A DNA stretch of 64,000 nt, taken from contig NZ_JRMB01000001.1 of assembly GCF_000759445.1 (NCBI RefSeq), positions 2,108,001 to 2,172,000 on the forward strand. The letters run 5' to 3'. The first letter of the stretch is position 1, and every line of letters starts with the position of its first letter. The notes under the pieces were generated by a model that worked only from the letters and a program-made list of their open reading frames with translations, searched no databases and was not told where the DNA came from. Both the position numbers and the translations under genes were made by a program. The DNA is from Pseudomonas lutea (GTDB lineage Bacteria; Pseudomonadota; Gammaproteobacteria; Pseudomonadales; Pseudomonadaceae). Positions 28,369 to 40,436 of the stretch are shown here, one piece after another.

Positions 28369-29067
28369 TTACTCTGCCGCGGAGGCAGGCTTGGCTTCGG
28401 GCGCATGATCAATGTCACGCTTGCGCTTGTTGCCCATGCGCACGCCGATGTCCATCAGGAACTGGAAAAAACCTTCCTGATCCTCAAGGACATTGCTCCA
28501 GAACGGCGAGTGATACAACGCCACCGCCCCGTGCACCAGTGCCCATGCGGCGCAATAGTGAAAATACGGAGGGACGTCTTCGAGCTTGCCTTCGGAAATC
28601 CGGCCCTTGATCAGCAAGGTCAGGCGTTCAAAGTTTGAAGCGCGAATCTTGTGGAGCTCCTCGACCAGCTCCGGCACCTGGTTACCTTTGACGACTTTCT
28701 CTTCAAGCCGGTCAAACAGGCGATAGCGCTGCGGGTCGCGCATACGGAATTCGAAGTAGGCGCGGGACAGCGCTTCCTTATCCTTGTCGACATCCGCGGA
28801 ATGCAAAAGCTCGTTCAAATCCCGCTCGTAGTCGAGCATCAGGCGCAGATAAATCTCGGCCTTGGATTTGAAGTGCTTGTAGATGGTGCCTTTGCCGATG
28901 CCCACGGCGTCCGCGATCATTTCGACAGTGACGCTGTCTTCACCCTGTTCCAGGAACAGCTTAAGCGCGGTGTCGAGAATTTCCTGCTCACGGCGGCGAA
29001 ACTCACGGACTTTACGAGGTTCTTTCTGCATAGGAGGGGCTGCGGGTTCGAAATCGAAGCCGCACAT
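28369..29067 (-). CDS. TetR family transcriptional regulator
   Basis: 232 residues from MCGFDFEPAA; GAGATAGG lies before that ATG, while the shorter start at 29031 (MQKEPRKV) has a pyrimidine-rich upstream region. The helix-turn-helix is VTVEMIADAVGIGKGTIYKHFKSK. The C-terminal ligand domain is less conserved. Its targets are unknown; it lies upstream of the DUF4823-DUF1285 pair and next to rgsA. Confidence 0.88.
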   Translation of the reverse strand: MCGFDFEPAAPPMQKEPRKVREFRRREQEILDTALKLFLEQGEDSVTVEMIADAVGIGKGTIYKHFKSKAEIYLRLMLDYERDLNELLHSADVDKDKEALSRAYFEFRMRDPQRYRLFDRLEEKVVKGNQVPELVEELHKIRASNFERLTLLIKGRISEGKLEDVPPYFHYCAAWALVHGAVALYHSPFWSNVLEDQEGFFQFLMDIGVRMGNKRKRDIDHAPEAKPASAAE

Positions 29068-29304
29068 TATGCCTATCTCGCAGCAGAATGCACGGGGCAT
29101 CCGACCTGTATCCGTTTTCTGACGAATTTTGCTCTATCGAAGCAAAAGGAAACGCACAAGGCCAATACAGTTTCGCTTTTTGTCGATGCGGGTCAGGCGG
29201 TCAATTGCGCGAGGGCTCAGAGAGATTGGGGTATCAGGAATGCGCCGGGTATTCCAAAACTGTTTAAAAATCACACAGCGACCGACTGGACGCGGGCCGA
29301 TTTT

Positions 29305-29318
29305 AGCCAATACTTATC
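29305..29318 (+). promoter_or_regulatory. rgsA: Candidate RpoS-type promoter of rgsA
   Basis: AGCCAATACTTATC resembles the sigma-S extended -10 (CTATACTTAA). Initiation 6-8 bases downstream, near 29320, would give a transcript of about 120 nt ending at the terminator, the known length of RgsA. Confidence 0.6.
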
Positions 29319-29319
29319 T

Positions 29320-29440
29320 TCGCCAGCGCGGCATCTCCCCCAAGTGCCAGCGCCGGTAAGGACACCTACGGATAGCGTGTCTTTGTTGTACTCCTAATGG
29401 TCTTAACCCGGATTCACCCCCCAGAACCCGGGTTTTTTTT
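29320..29440 (+). ncRNA. rgsA: Small regulatory RNA RgsA
   Basis: About 120 nt on the plus strand between the TetR gene and tatD, the position of RgsA in P. aeruginosa and P. fluorescens. It ends in the intrinsic terminator AACCCGG...CCGGGTT with eight T (29433-29440). The central segment TGTACTCCTAATGGTC before the terminator is single-stranded in appearance and likely conserved. RgsA is RpoS-dependent and helps resistance to oxidative stress. The identification rests on location, length and promoter type, recalled rather than aligned. Confidence 0.75.
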
Positions 29441-29462
29441 GGCCGCGATTTGAGGGGCGTGT

Positions 29463-30248
29463 TCAGTTCCTGACGTGGGCCAGCGGGAACAGCCGCTTGA
29501 AGTTCTCGCTGGTCTGTTCGGCGAAGCGCTCGAAGGTCTCGCCGCGGAGCATGGCCAGGAACTCGGCTACTTCACGCACATACTGCGGCAGGTTCGGCTT
29601 GCCACGGTACGGGATGGGCGCCAGGTAGGGAGAGTCTGTCTCGACCAGCAACCGGTCAGCCGGCACCTTGCTGGCGACGTCCCGCAACGCCTCGGCATTG
29701 CGGAAGGTGACGATGCCGGACAGTGAAATATAGAAGCCCAGGTCCAAAGCGGCTTTGGCCATGTCCCAGTCTTCGGTGAAGCAATGCAACACACCGCCCT
29801 GGGGCAATGCCGCTTCGCGCAGCAATTGCAGCGTATCGGCACGAGCGCCACGGGTGTGCACGATGACCGGCTTGCCCGTCACGTTAGCCGCCTGCAAATG
29901 AAGGCGGAAAGAGGCCTGCTGCAACTCCGCGGCCTCCGGCTCGTAGTGATAGTCCAGCCCGGTTTCGCCAATGGCCACCACTCGCGGGTGATTCAGCTCG
30001 CCGAGCAACCACTCCAGCGCAGGCGCCTCGCCGGGCTTGAGGTCCAGCGGGTGTATACCCACCGAGCAATCAACGTCATCGTAACGTTCGGCCAGGGCTT
30101 TCACGGCGCCTGCGTTTTCGGCGCTGACGCCGATGCACAGGAAGTGCCCGACGCCCCTGTCCCTCGCTGCTTGCAAGGCGTTGTCGAGGGAGCCGTCGTG
30201 GGCGCTGAGATCGAGGCGATCAAGGTGACAATGGGAATCTACAAGCAT
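29463..30248 (-). CDS. TatD family metal-dependent hydrolase
   Basis: 261 residues. Metal ligands are visible in DSHCHLDRLD at the N-terminus, GETGLDYHYE in the middle and VETDSPYLAP near the C-terminus, all in the TatD TIM barrel. TatD proteins are 3'-5' DNases. Its neighbour upstream is pilZ, as in other pseudomonads. Confidence 0.92.
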   Translation of the reverse strand: MLVDSHCHLDRLDLSAHDGSLDNALQAARDRGVGHFLCIGVSAENAGAVKALAERYDDVDCSVGIHPLDLKPGEAPALEWLLGELNHPRVVAIGETGLDYHYEPEAAELQQASFRLHLQAANVTGKPVIVHTRGARADTLQLLREAALPQGGVLHCFTEDWDMAKAALDLGFYISLSGIVTFRNAEALRDVASKVPADRLLVETDSPYLAPIPYRGKPNLPQYVREVAEFLAMLRGETFERFAEQTSENFKRLFPLAHVRN

Positions 30249-30263
30249 GGCGGCGGGAGCAAC

Positions 30264-30620
30264 TTACATCGTGTGGGTAGGACGGTCGGACTTCAAAGCG
30301 CCGGCCAGGTAGTTTTCAATCATATTCCGCGCAGTGTTGTCACCGTCGTTGAACTGAACGCCGACGCCCGCGGCGCGGTTGCCCTGGGCACCCTTCGGCG
30401 TGATCCAGGTGACCTTGCCGGCGACCGGGATTTTTTCAGGCTCGTCCATCAGGTTGAGCAGCATGAACACTTCATCGCCCAGCTTGTAGCTTTTGCTGGT
30501 TGGAATGAACAGCCCGCCGTTTTTGATGAACGGCATGTACGCGGCGTAGAGGACGGACTTGTCCTTGATGGTCAGGGACAGGATGCCGTTACGCGGACCT
30601 GGGCTCAATGGCACACTCAT
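30264..30620 (-). CDS. pilZ: Type IV pilus assembly protein PilZ
   Basis: 118 residues, the size of the founding PilZ. It lacks the RxxxR and (D/N)xSxxG c-di-GMP-binding signature at the N-terminus, as the original PilZ does, and has the barrel segments NGGLFIPTSKSYKLGDEVFMLLNL and GKVTWITPKGA. It acts in pilus biogenesis through PilB and FimX. The clustering with holB and tmk is the normal one. Confidence 0.92.
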   Translation of the reverse strand: MSVPLSPGPRNGILSLTIKDKSVLYAAYMPFIKNGGLFIPTSKSYKLGDEVFMLLNLMDEPEKIPVAGKVTWITPKGAQGNRAAGVGVQFNDGDNTARNMIENYLAGALKSDRPTHTM

Positions 30621-30662
30621 CTCGGTTTCCTCGGCAATGCTGATGTCATGCAGTGCGCCAGT

Positions 30663-33526
<2,864 letters not shown>

Positions 33527-33529
33527 GAA

Positions 33530-34348
33530 TCAGATATCCAGAAGCCCGCGAACAAGGTGTTGGAGTTTACGGGTCAGCGGCCCAACCGGCCAGTTCAGAT
33601 GCTCGATGCCCAGCACCGGCCAGATGCCGTACACGCTGTTGCAGACAAACACCTCGTCGGCCTTCTGCAGGTCAGCCATGTGCAGATCCAGCTCCCGGGC
33701 AGGCATATTCTCGCGCTCCGCCAGCGCCAGGATCTCGGCTCGCATGACGCCCGCCACACCGCATCGGCGCAGGTCCGGCGTCAGCAGAACGCCGCCCTTG
33801 ACCATGAAAAGATTGCTGTAAACCCCTTCGATGATTCGCCCGGATACGTCCCGCATCAGGCCTTCGGCATAGTCAGCGTTCTGCCATTCGCTGCGGGCAA
33901 GCACTTGCTCAAGACGGTTCAGGTGCTTGAGCCCGGCCAGCAACGGCTGCTCGGCCAGACGAGTCTGACAGGAGAACAGCCTGATGCCTTGCTGTGCATG
34001 GGCTTCGGGGTACGCGGGCAACGGGCCGGCCTGCAGAATGCGGCGCGGCGTGGCGTTCGATGCCGGTGCATAACCCCGTATCCCGTCGCCACGGGTGACG
34101 ATGAGCTTCATCACGCCCTCGCCTACTTCCCCGGCAAAACTGCGGCACTCGCGCTCAGTCAACGGCAGGTCAAGGTTCAACGCCAGGCGCTGTGCCCCTG
34201 CTGACAGCCGCTCCAGGTGACGCTGGAAGAGCAGCGGCTGCCCGGCCTTGACCAGACAGGTTTCGAAGAGACCATCGCCGTAAGCCAGACCCCGGTCCTT
34301 GACGGCAAGGGAGTCGGCTGCAAGGCCGTCGATCCAGCTCAGGGTCAC
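33530..34348 (-). CDS. pabC: Aminodeoxychorismate lyase
   Basis: 272 residues of the branched-chain aminotransferase-like PLP fold (type IV). Segments: [12 protein letters not shown] at the N-terminus, [10 protein letters not shown] with the PLP Lys, and [11 protein letters not shown]. It makes p-aminobenzoate for folate. It overlaps fabF by 4 bp, a position it keeps in many gammaproteobacteria. Confidence 0.92.
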   Translation of the reverse strand: MTLSWIDGLAADSLAVKDRGLAYGDGLFETCLVKAGQPLLFQRHLERLSAGAQRLALNLDLPLTERECRSFAGEVGEGVMKLIVTRGDGIRGYAPASNATPRRILQAGPLPAYPEAHAQQGIRLFSCQTRLAEQPLLAGLKHLNRLEQVLARSEWQNADYAEGLMRDVSGRIIEGVYSNLFMVKGGVLLTPDLRRCGVAGVMRAEILALAERENMPARELDLHMADLQKADEVFVCNSVYGIWPVLGIEHLNWPVGPLTRKLQHLVRGLLDI

Positions 34349-35589
34349 TCGGCGTACCGACGGAAGACCAGCGAACCGTTGGTGCCGCCAAAACCGAACG
34401 AGTTGGATATCACCACGTCGATGGGCATTCTGCGCGGCTCGTGAGGCACGAAGTCCAGGTCACAGCCCTCGTCCGGCTCATCGAGGTTGATGGTCGGTGG
34501 CGCGACCTGATCCTTGATTGCCAGCACGCTGAAGATCGCTTCGATCGCACCGGCGGCGCCCAGCAGGTGGCCGGTCATCGATTTGGTCGAGCTGACCGCG
34601 AGCTTGTAGGCGTGTTCACCAAACACCTTCTTGATGGCGCTGACCTCGGCCAGATCGCCAGCAGGCGTTGAGGTGCCGTGGGCGTTGATGTACTGCACGT
34701 CCTCAGGACGAATCCTGGCGTCGCGCAGGGCATTGGTGATGCAGCGCGCTGCGCCGGCACCGTCGTCAGGCGGCGAGGTCATGTGGAAGGCGTCGCCGCT
34801 CATGCCGAAACCGATTAGCTCGGCGTAGATGGTCGCGCCACGTGCCCTGGCGTGTTCCAGCTCTTCAAGCACCATGGCACCGGCGCCATTGGACAGCACG
34901 AAGCCATCGCGGCCTTTGTCCCACGGACGGCTGGCGCGAGCAGGCTCGTCGTTGCGCGTGGACAGCGCGCGGGAGGCGCCGAAGCCGCCCATTCCCAGAC
35001 CGCAGGCGGCCATTTCAGCGCCACCGGCAATCATCACGTCTGCTTCGTCGTAGGCGATGTTGCGCGCCGCCATGCCGATGCAATGGGTGCTCGTGGTGCA
35101 GGCCGTGGCGATGGCGTAATTGGGACCCTGTGCGCCAAGATGGATCGACAGAAACCCGGAAATCATGTTGATGATCGAACCCGGTACGAAAAACGGGGAG
35201 ATCTTGCCCGGCCCCTGCTCGTGCATCAGGCGGCTGGTGTTTTCGATGTTGGTGAGACCTCCGATGCCCGATCCCATCGCCACGCCAACGCGTTCGCGAT
35301 TACTGTCGTCGATCTGGATGCCGGAGTTGCGCACGGCCTGGAAGCTGGCAGCCAGCCCGTACTGAATGAACAGGTCGAGTCTGCGGGCCTCTTTGGCCGA
35401 CAGGTATTCCTCGACATTGAATCCCTTCACCGAACCGCCAAAACGGGTGGTGTACTTGGACAGGTCTGTGTGTTCGATAGGCCCAATGCCACTCTGGCCA
35501 GCCAGAATGCCTTGCCAGGTGCTCGGCACATCCGTGCCCAAAGGCGTCAGCATACCCATACCGGTGACCACGACGCGTCTACGCGACAC
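34345..35589 (-). CDS. fabF: Beta-ketoacyl-ACP synthase II
   Basis: 414 residues of the thiolase fold. The Cys-His-His triad is in [21 protein letters not shown] and [14 protein letters not shown]. It elongates acyl-ACP in fatty acid synthesis. It lies about 107 bp after acpP, with a terminator hairpin in between. Confidence 0.96.
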   Translation of the reverse strand: MSRRRVVVTGMGMLTPLGTDVPSTWQGILAGQSGIGPIEHTDLSKYTTRFGGSVKGFNVEEYLSAKEARRLDLFIQYGLAASFQAVRNSGIQIDDSNRERVGVAMGSGIGGLTNIENTSRLMHEQGPGKISPFFVPGSIINMISGFLSIHLGAQGPNYAIATACTTSTHCIGMAARNIAYDEADVMIAGGAEMAACGLGMGGFGASRALSTRNDEPARASRPWDKGRDGFVLSNGAGAMVLEELEHARARGATIYAELIGFGMSGDAFHMTSPPDDGAGAARCITNALRDARIRPEDVQYINAHGTSTPAGDLAEVSAIKKVFGEHAYKLAVSSTKSMTGHLLGAAGAIEAIFSVLAIKDQVAPPTINLDEPDEGCDLDFVPHEPRRMPIDVVISNSFGFGGTNGSLVFRRYAE

Positions 35590-35632
35590 AGGACTCTCCT
35601 TTCTTCTATTGATGAAACGCTGCCCTATTCAA

Positions 35633-35664
35633 AGAAAAAACCGCACGCCAAGGGCAGTGCGGTT
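35633..35664 (-). terminator. Terminator between acpP and fabF
   Basis: On the minus strand AACCGCAC and GTGCGGTT form a stem with a 10-nt loop, followed by at least six T. It likely ends most acpP transcripts, which makes acpP far more abundant than fabF; some read-through may reach fabF. Confidence 0.75.
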
Positions 35665-35696
35665 TCTCCAGGACAGCAAACTACGATTACAAAATC

Positions 35697-35933
35697 TTAC
35701 GCCTGGTGGGCAGTAACGTAATCGATAGCCGCTTGTACGGTGGTGATCTTCTCGGCTTCTTCGTCAGGGATTTCGGTCTCGAATTCCTCTTCCAGAGCCA
35801 TTACCAGCTCAACGGTATCAAGGGAGTCGGCACCCAGGTCTTCAACGAAGGAAGCACTGTTGGTGACTTCCTCTTCCTTGACGCCAAGTTGTTCGGCAAC
35901 GATTTTCTTGACGCGCTCTTCGATGGTGCTCAT
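35697..35933 (-). CDS. acpP: Acyl carrier protein
   Basis: 78 residues and strongly acidic. The phosphopantetheine serine is in [12 protein letters not shown]. It carries growing acyl chains in fatty acid synthesis. It is probably transcribed from its own promoter just upstream and ended by a hairpin. Confidence 0.97.
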   Translation of the reverse strand: MSTIEERVKKIVAEQLGVKEEEVTNSASFVEDLGADSLDTVELVMALEEEFETEIPDEEAEKITTVQAAIDYVTAHQA

Positions 35934-35985
35934 ACCGTGTTTTAACTCCTAGTGGACAAATTCAGGCAGCTGGCCGATGGGTAAG

Positions 35986-36013
35986 TGTATAGAAGAGGAT
36001 TTGCGCATTTCAA
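35986..36013 (-). promoter_or_regulatory. Promoter of acpP
   Basis: On the minus strand TTGAAA (36013-36008) and TATACA (35991-35986) with a 16 bp spacer. Initiation near 35979 would give a leader of about 45 nt before the acpP ATG. Confidence 0.6.
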
Positions 36014-36119
36014 GCTAAACGCATTTTCCGCTAAGCCCGACGACCCTCTGCCCCTTAATAGATTTCAGCTTTATAACGGATTTTAGACAGCCCGTATGAC
36101 ATTTTTTCAATACGACTCG

Positions 36120-36857
36120 TCACATGTACATGCCGCCGTTAACGGGGATTGTAGCCCCGGTAACGTAGCCTGCACCTTCTGAAGCAAGAAAAGCGACAAC
36201 ATGCGCGATCTCTTCTGCCTGCCCCAGTCGGCCCAGAGGAATCTGGGCCGTCAGGGAATCCCGTTGCGCTTCTGGCAGCTCGCGCGTCATGTCGGTGTCG
36301 ATGAAACCCGGGGTCACCGAGTTGACCGTGACCGCGCGCGACCCGACTTCACGTGCCAGGGCACGGCTGAAGCCTTCCAGACCCGCCTTGGCGGCCGCGT
36401 AGTTTACTTGACCTGCGTTGCCCATGGCACCCACCACCGACCCAATGCTGATGATCCGGCCCCAGCGTGCCTTGGTCATGCCACGCAGGACCCCTTTGGA
36501 CAGGCGGAACAGGCTGCTCAGGTTGGTGTTGATAACGTCATGCCACTCGTCATCTTTCATGCGCATCATGAGGTTGTCACGGGTGATGCCGGCGTTATTG
36601 ACCAGAATCAACGGCGCACCCACACGCTCGGTGATCTGGGCCAGCGCAGCGGCCACGGACTCGTCACTGCCGACATCCAGCGCCAGGCCGAAGCCTTCGA
36701 TACCGTTTTCCTTGAAATAGGCGGTGATCTTCTCGGCGCCGGACTCCGACGTCGCCGTGCCGACAACCGTAGCACCGTTACGTCCCAGTTCCAGGGCGAT
36801 GGCCCGGCCGATGCCGCGGCTCGCGCCGGTGACTAGTGCAACTTTACCCTGACTCAT
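36120..36857 (-). CDS. fabG: 3-oxoacyl-ACP reductase
   Basis: 245 residues, short-chain dehydrogenase fold. NADPH motif LVTGASRGIGRA, catalytic Ser in IISIGSVVG, Tyr and Lys in YAAAKAG. It reduces the beta-keto group in each elongation round. Sits 15 bp after fabD. Confidence 0.96.
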   Translation of the reverse strand: MSQGKVALVTGASRGIGRAIALELGRNGATVVGTATSESGAEKITAYFKENGIEGFGLALDVGSDESVAAALAQITERVGAPLILVNNAGITRDNLMMRMKDDEWHDVINTNLSSLFRLSKGVLRGMTKARWGRIISIGSVVGAMGNAGQVNYAAAKAGLEGFSRALAREVGSRAVTVNSVTPGFIDTDMTRELPEAQRDSLTAQIPLGRLGQAEEIAHVVAFLASEGAGYVTGATIPVNGGMYM

Positions 36858-36872
36858 GCAGGCGTCTCCTAT

Positions 36873-37811
36873 TCAGGCCAGCGCCGCGCGAGCGGCGGCG
36901 AAGGCGTCTGGGGTATTGAGATTGTGAGTGGTCACGCCATCGGCGCAACGCTTGTTCAAACCGGCGAGGACCTTGCCCGGGCCGCATTCGATCAGGTGCA
37001 GGGCACCCTCTGCGGCCAGGGTCTGAATCGACTCGACCCAGCGCACTGGTTTGTAGAGCTGCTGCAGCAGATCGGTTTTCAGCGTGTCGAGGTCAGACAC
37101 AACGCTGGCGCTGACGTTTTGCACCAACGGGATCTGCGGCACCTGCCACTCAATGGCAGCGATCGATTCGGCAAACCGTTCCGCCGCCGGGCGCATCAAC
37201 TCGCAATGCGAGGGCACGCTTACCGGCAACGGCAGGGCACGCTTGGCGCCCTTGGCCTTGCAGCCTTCAATGGCGCGCTCGACGGCGGCCTTGGCACCGG
37301 CAATGACAACCTGACCGGGCGAATTGAAATTAACCGCACTGACCACTTCACCCTGGGCCGCCTCGGCGCAAGCGGCAATGACCACCGCATCATCAAGACC
37401 CAGAATGGCCGCCATGCCGCCCTGCCCCGCCGGCACAGCTTCCTGCATCAGCTGACCACGGCGCTCGACCAGTTTGACCGCGTCCGCGAGGGTCAGGCTG
37501 CCTGCGGCAACCAGCGCGCTGTACTCACCCAGGCTATGGCCCGCAACGTAAGCAGGGCGCACGCCGCCTTCCGCCAGCCACAGACGCCACAAGGCAATCG
37601 AAGCAGTGAGAATGGCGGGCTGGGTTTTGTCCGTCTGATTAAGGCTCTCTTCCGGGCCCTGCTGAGTCAGTGCCCAGAGGTCATAACCCAGAGCATCGGA
37701 AGCTTCTTTGAAGGTATCCAGCACCAGCGGATGCTGCGCGCCCAGCTCGGCCAGCATGCCGAGGGACTGCGAGCCCTGGCCCGGGAAGACAAATGCGACG
37801 GAAGCAGACAT
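36873..37811 (-). CDS. fabD: Malonyl-CoA:ACP transacylase
   Basis: 312 residues from MSASVAFVFPGQGSQ; AGGGG stands 7 bases before this ATG, and the nine extra upstream codons have no support. The active site Ser is in GHSLGEYSALVA, and the His is in VPSHCELM. It loads malonyl onto ACP. Confidence 0.96.
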   Translation of the reverse strand: MSASVAFVFPGQGSQSLGMLAELGAQHPLVLDTFKEASDALGYDLWALTQQGPEESLNQTDKTQPAILTASIALWRLWLAEGGVRPAYVAGHSLGEYSALVAAGSLTLADAVKLVERRGQLMQEAVPAGQGGMAAILGLDDAVVIAACAEAAQGEVVSAVNFNSPGQVVIAGAKAAVERAIEGCKAKGAKRALPLPVSVPSHCELMRPAAERFAESIAAIEWQVPQIPLVQNVSASVVSDLDTLKTDLLQQLYKPVRWVESIQTLAAEGALHLIECGPGKVLAGLNKRCADGVTTHNLNTPDAFAAARAALA

Positions 37812-37949
37812 TAACAAGCCCCTGATTATTCTCGTCAAAAAGAGCGCCCGGCGAGCCGAACGCGAGGTAATTCAATGTGTTGCGATGGAAAGTTGGATGA
37901 CCCGGCGGTCACAGGCGTCACATTCTAGCGCAAGACTGGCACTCAGGCC

Positions 37950-38957
37950 CTAAAGCAGCTCCTCCAGACGACCGCGCAAGCGCTGCGGCAGGTTCTCCTG
38001 AATCTCGACCAGCGCGCGCTGGATGGCACTCTGAAACCCCTGGGCGTCAGCTGAGCCGTGGCTTTTCAGCACAATCCCCTGCAAACCGAGAAAGCTGGCA
38101 CCGTTGTGCTGCGCTGGCGCCAGATCGGTCTTAAGCCGGCCCAGCACGGGCCTGGCGATGAGCCCAGCCAGACGCGACAGCAGGTTACGGCGAAACAGCG
38201 CCTCGATTCGGTCGCCGATCATCAACGCGAGGCCTTCGCTGGACTTGAGCAGCACATTACCCACGAAACCGTCGCAGACGACGACATCCGCCTCGCCTCG
38301 ATACAGGCCATCACCTTCGACAAAGCCGACGTAGTTCAACCCTGGCGCCGCCTGCAACAGGCTGGCGGCCAGCTTGACCTGCTGATTGCCCTTGATGTCC
38401 TCGGTGCCAACATTCAGCAACGCAACCTTGGGTCGCTTCACGCCCAGCGACTCGGCCGCGACTGAGCCCATCACTGCAAACTGATAGAGCTGCTCGGCGC
38501 TGCAGTCGACATTCGCGCCCAGATCCAGGAGCTGGCAGCAACCGCGTTGCGTGGGAATGGCCGCCACCATCGCCGGGCGGTCGATGCCGGGAAGGGTTTT
38601 CAGCACAAGCCGGGAAAGCGCCATCAACGCGCCCGTATTGCCGGCGCTCACGCAGGCGTGCGCCTGGCCGTCGGCGAGTTGCTGCAGAGCCACACGCATG
38701 GATGAATCAGGCTTGCCGCGCAGCGCCTGCGACGGACGCTCGTCCATGGTGATGACTTCACTGGCATGCACAACGCGCAGACGCGAGCGATCGACACCGG
38801 GATGGCGTGCGATGAGTTCTTCAAGGAGGGGAGCGTGACCGACAAGGGTCAGGTGTAGCGAGGGTGTAGCAAGCAGGCAGGCAATGCTGGCCTGAACAAT
38901 GCTGCGGGGACCGAAGTCCCCGCCCATTGCGTCGATCGCGATGACCGGAGCAGACAA
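37950..38957 (-). CDS. plsX: Phosphate acyltransferase PlsX
   Basis: 335 residues. Begins [15 protein letters not shown], and has [12 protein letters not shown] and [15 protein letters not shown], typical of PlsX. It makes acyl-phosphate from acyl-ACP, the acyl donor in phospholipid synthesis. It lies 4 bp after rpmF; the rpmF-plsX-fab order is highly conserved. Confidence 0.96.
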   Translation of the reverse strand: MSAPVIAIDAMGGDFGPRSIVQASIACLLATPSLHLTLVGHAPLLEELIARHPGVDRSRLRVVHASEVITMDERPSQALRGKPDSSMRVALQQLADGQAHACVSAGNTGALMALSRLVLKTLPGIDRPAMVAAIPTQRGCCQLLDLGANVDCSAEQLYQFAVMGSVAAESLGVKRPKVALLNVGTEDIKGNQQVKLAASLLQAAPGLNYVGFVEGDGLYRGEADVVVCDGFVGNVLLKSSEGLALMIGDRIEALFRRNLLSRLAGLIARPVLGRLKTDLAPAQHNGASFLGLQGIVLKSHGSADAQGFQSAIQRALVEIQENLPQRLRGRLEELL

Positions 38958-38961
38958 GAAA

Positions 38962-39144
38962 TTACTCGTCAGCGCCCTTGTCGATCACTTTACGGCCACG
39001 GTATACGCCTTCTGGCGATACGTGGTGACGCAGGTGAACTTCACCAGTGGTTTTTTCTACAGACAGAGTGCTAGCCTCGAGAGCGTCGTGCGAACGACGC
39101 ATGTCACGGGCAGAGCGGGATTTTTTGTTCTGCTGAACAGCCAT
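38962..39144 (-). CDS. rpmF: 50S ribosomal protein L32
   Basis: 60 residues, basic. It begins [20 protein letters not shown], the standard L32 N-terminus, and contains [20 protein letters not shown]. No Cys zinc pair is seen, so it is the zinc-free form. Confidence 0.97.
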
Positions 39145-39157
39145 AATTGATTAACTC

Positions 39158-39685
39158 CTAAACGTTTGGGTCACGCTTTAACTGCGCCAATACACTGAAC
39201 GGGTTGGACCGCGTTACCTCGTCCTCGCTCGGCTCGGGCTCATTGAGGTCCGCCGGCGGCTGGCATTCTTTCGGATCATGAGTTGGAACAATGGGCAAGG
39301 CGAGCAACAGCTCATCCTCGATCAAGGCCAGCAGATCCATGGGATCTTCGCCGAGTTCCAGCACGTCATAGCCTTTCGGCAACGACTGGGTGTTTGCACC
39401 CTCCTTCACCACGGCATAACTGCATTCGCTGTGGATGGGAAAGGTGACCAGCTCAAGACAACGCTGGCAAACCATTTTGACTTCGACGTCAATTTCGCTA
39501 TGGATGACCACAGCGCGTTGCTCGTCTCGTTCAAAAACGAATTTCGCCTGCACCGTACCGAGATTGTCAGCAAGCGGGTCGCAGAGTCTCTCCAAATCAG
39601 CCAGCAGCATCTCTCCCTGAAGAGTAGTGCCACGATCAGCTAATTTGCGCGGGTCAACGTGAGGTGGAATCGGGTCATTCAACAT
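39158..39685 (-). CDS. yceD: YceD family (DUF177) protein
   Basis: 175 residues. It has a conserved MVCQRCLELV motif and a C-terminal PIVPTHDPKECQPP, the YceD/DUF177 pattern. YceD is linked to 23S rRNA accumulation and always precedes rpmF. The start is MLNDPIPPHVDPRK. There is no ribosome binding site, and a near-consensus promoter ends only a few bases upstream, so the message may be leaderless. Confidence 0.9.
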   Translation of the reverse strand: MLNDPIPPHVDPRKLADRGTTLQGEMLLADLERLCDPLADNLGTVQAKFVFERDEQRAVVIHSEIDVEVKMVCQRCLELVTFPIHSECSYAVVKEGANTQSLPKGYDVLELGEDPMDLLALIEDELLLALPIVPTHDPKECQPPADLNEPEPSEDEVTRSNPFSVLAQLKRDPNV

Positions 39686-39694
39686 AGGCGCAGC

Positions 39695-39723
39695 ATTCTA
39701 GGGACGACCCTTTCGACTGTCAA
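39695..39723 (-). promoter_or_regulatory. Near-consensus sigma-70 promoter of yceD-rpmF
   Basis: TTGACA (39723-39718) and TAGAAT (39700-39695), spaced 17 bp, on the minus strand. Initiation near 39688 would leave about 3 nt before the yceD ATG (39685). Confidence 0.8.
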
Positions 39724-39791
39724 AGGAAATTCAGGCCTGTTCGCAACCTGAGCTGCTGATTACACTCGACTTTCATGTTTCGGAGCAACCC

Positions 39792-40370
39792 ATGCAGCCT
39801 CTACTCCTTGCTTCCAGCTCGCCTTACCGTCGCGAATTACTCGATCGGCTGCGCTTGCCATTCGTCTGCGCATCGCCCGACATCGATGAAAGCCACCGAC
39901 CGGACGAGTCGGCCACCCAGCTTGTGAGACGGCTGGCGCAGGAAAAAGCCATGGCGCTGGCCACACAATTTCCCAACCACTTGATTATCGGCTCGGATCA
40001 GGTGGCCGTGTTGGGCGACCGCATCATTGGCAAACCCCATACCTTCGAGCGTGCCCTGGAACAGCTGAAGGCCAGCAGTGGCAAGAGTGTGAGCTTTCTC
40101 ACCGGCCTTGCCCTCTTCAACAGCCGCACCGGAAAGTGCCAGGTCGACTGCGTTCCGTTTACCGTACACATGCGCCTGCTCGACGATGCGCATCTGCGCC
40201 GTTACCTGCAGGCGGAACAGCCCTACGACTGCGCTGGCAGCTTCAAGGCAGAAGGTTTGGGCGTCAGCCTGTTCCAAAGCACAGAGGGGCCCGACGCCAC
40301 CAGCTTGATCGGCCTTCCTTTAATACGCCTTGTGGACATGCTTATGAATGAAGGCGTCGAGTTGCCTTGA
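39792..40370 (+). CDS. yceF: Maf-like nucleotide pyrophosphatase (YceF type)
   Basis: 192 residues. It has the Maf motifs LLASSSPYRRELL at the N-terminus, IIGSDQVAVL in the middle and DCAGSFKAEGLG. YceF-type members degrade m7GTP-like nucleotides, with specificity decided by a few residues that I cannot check. It is divergent from yceD, and GGAG precedes its ATG. Confidence 0.88.
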   Translation: MQPLLLASSSPYRRELLDRLRLPFVCASPDIDESHRPDESATQLVRRLAQEKAMALATQFPNHLIIGSDQVAVLGDRIIGKPHTFERALEQLKASSGKSVSFLTGLALFNSRTGKCQVDCVPFTVHMRLLDDAHLRRYLQAEQPYDCAGSFKAEGLGVSLFQSTEGPDATSLIGLPLIRLVDMLMNEGVELP

Positions 40371-40378
40371 CGGCCATA

Positions 40379-40402
40379 AAAAACCCGACCAGTGGCCGGG
40401 TA
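40379..40402 (-). terminator. Terminator after sppA
   Basis: ACCCG/CGGGT stem with a GGCCAC-type interior on the minus strand, followed by six T. It lies 35 bp past the sppA stop and also between convergent yceF and sppA. Confidence 0.6.
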
Positions 40403-40436
40403 TTTGTCGCGCAATGCATCAGGCCTGCCGGAAGGA

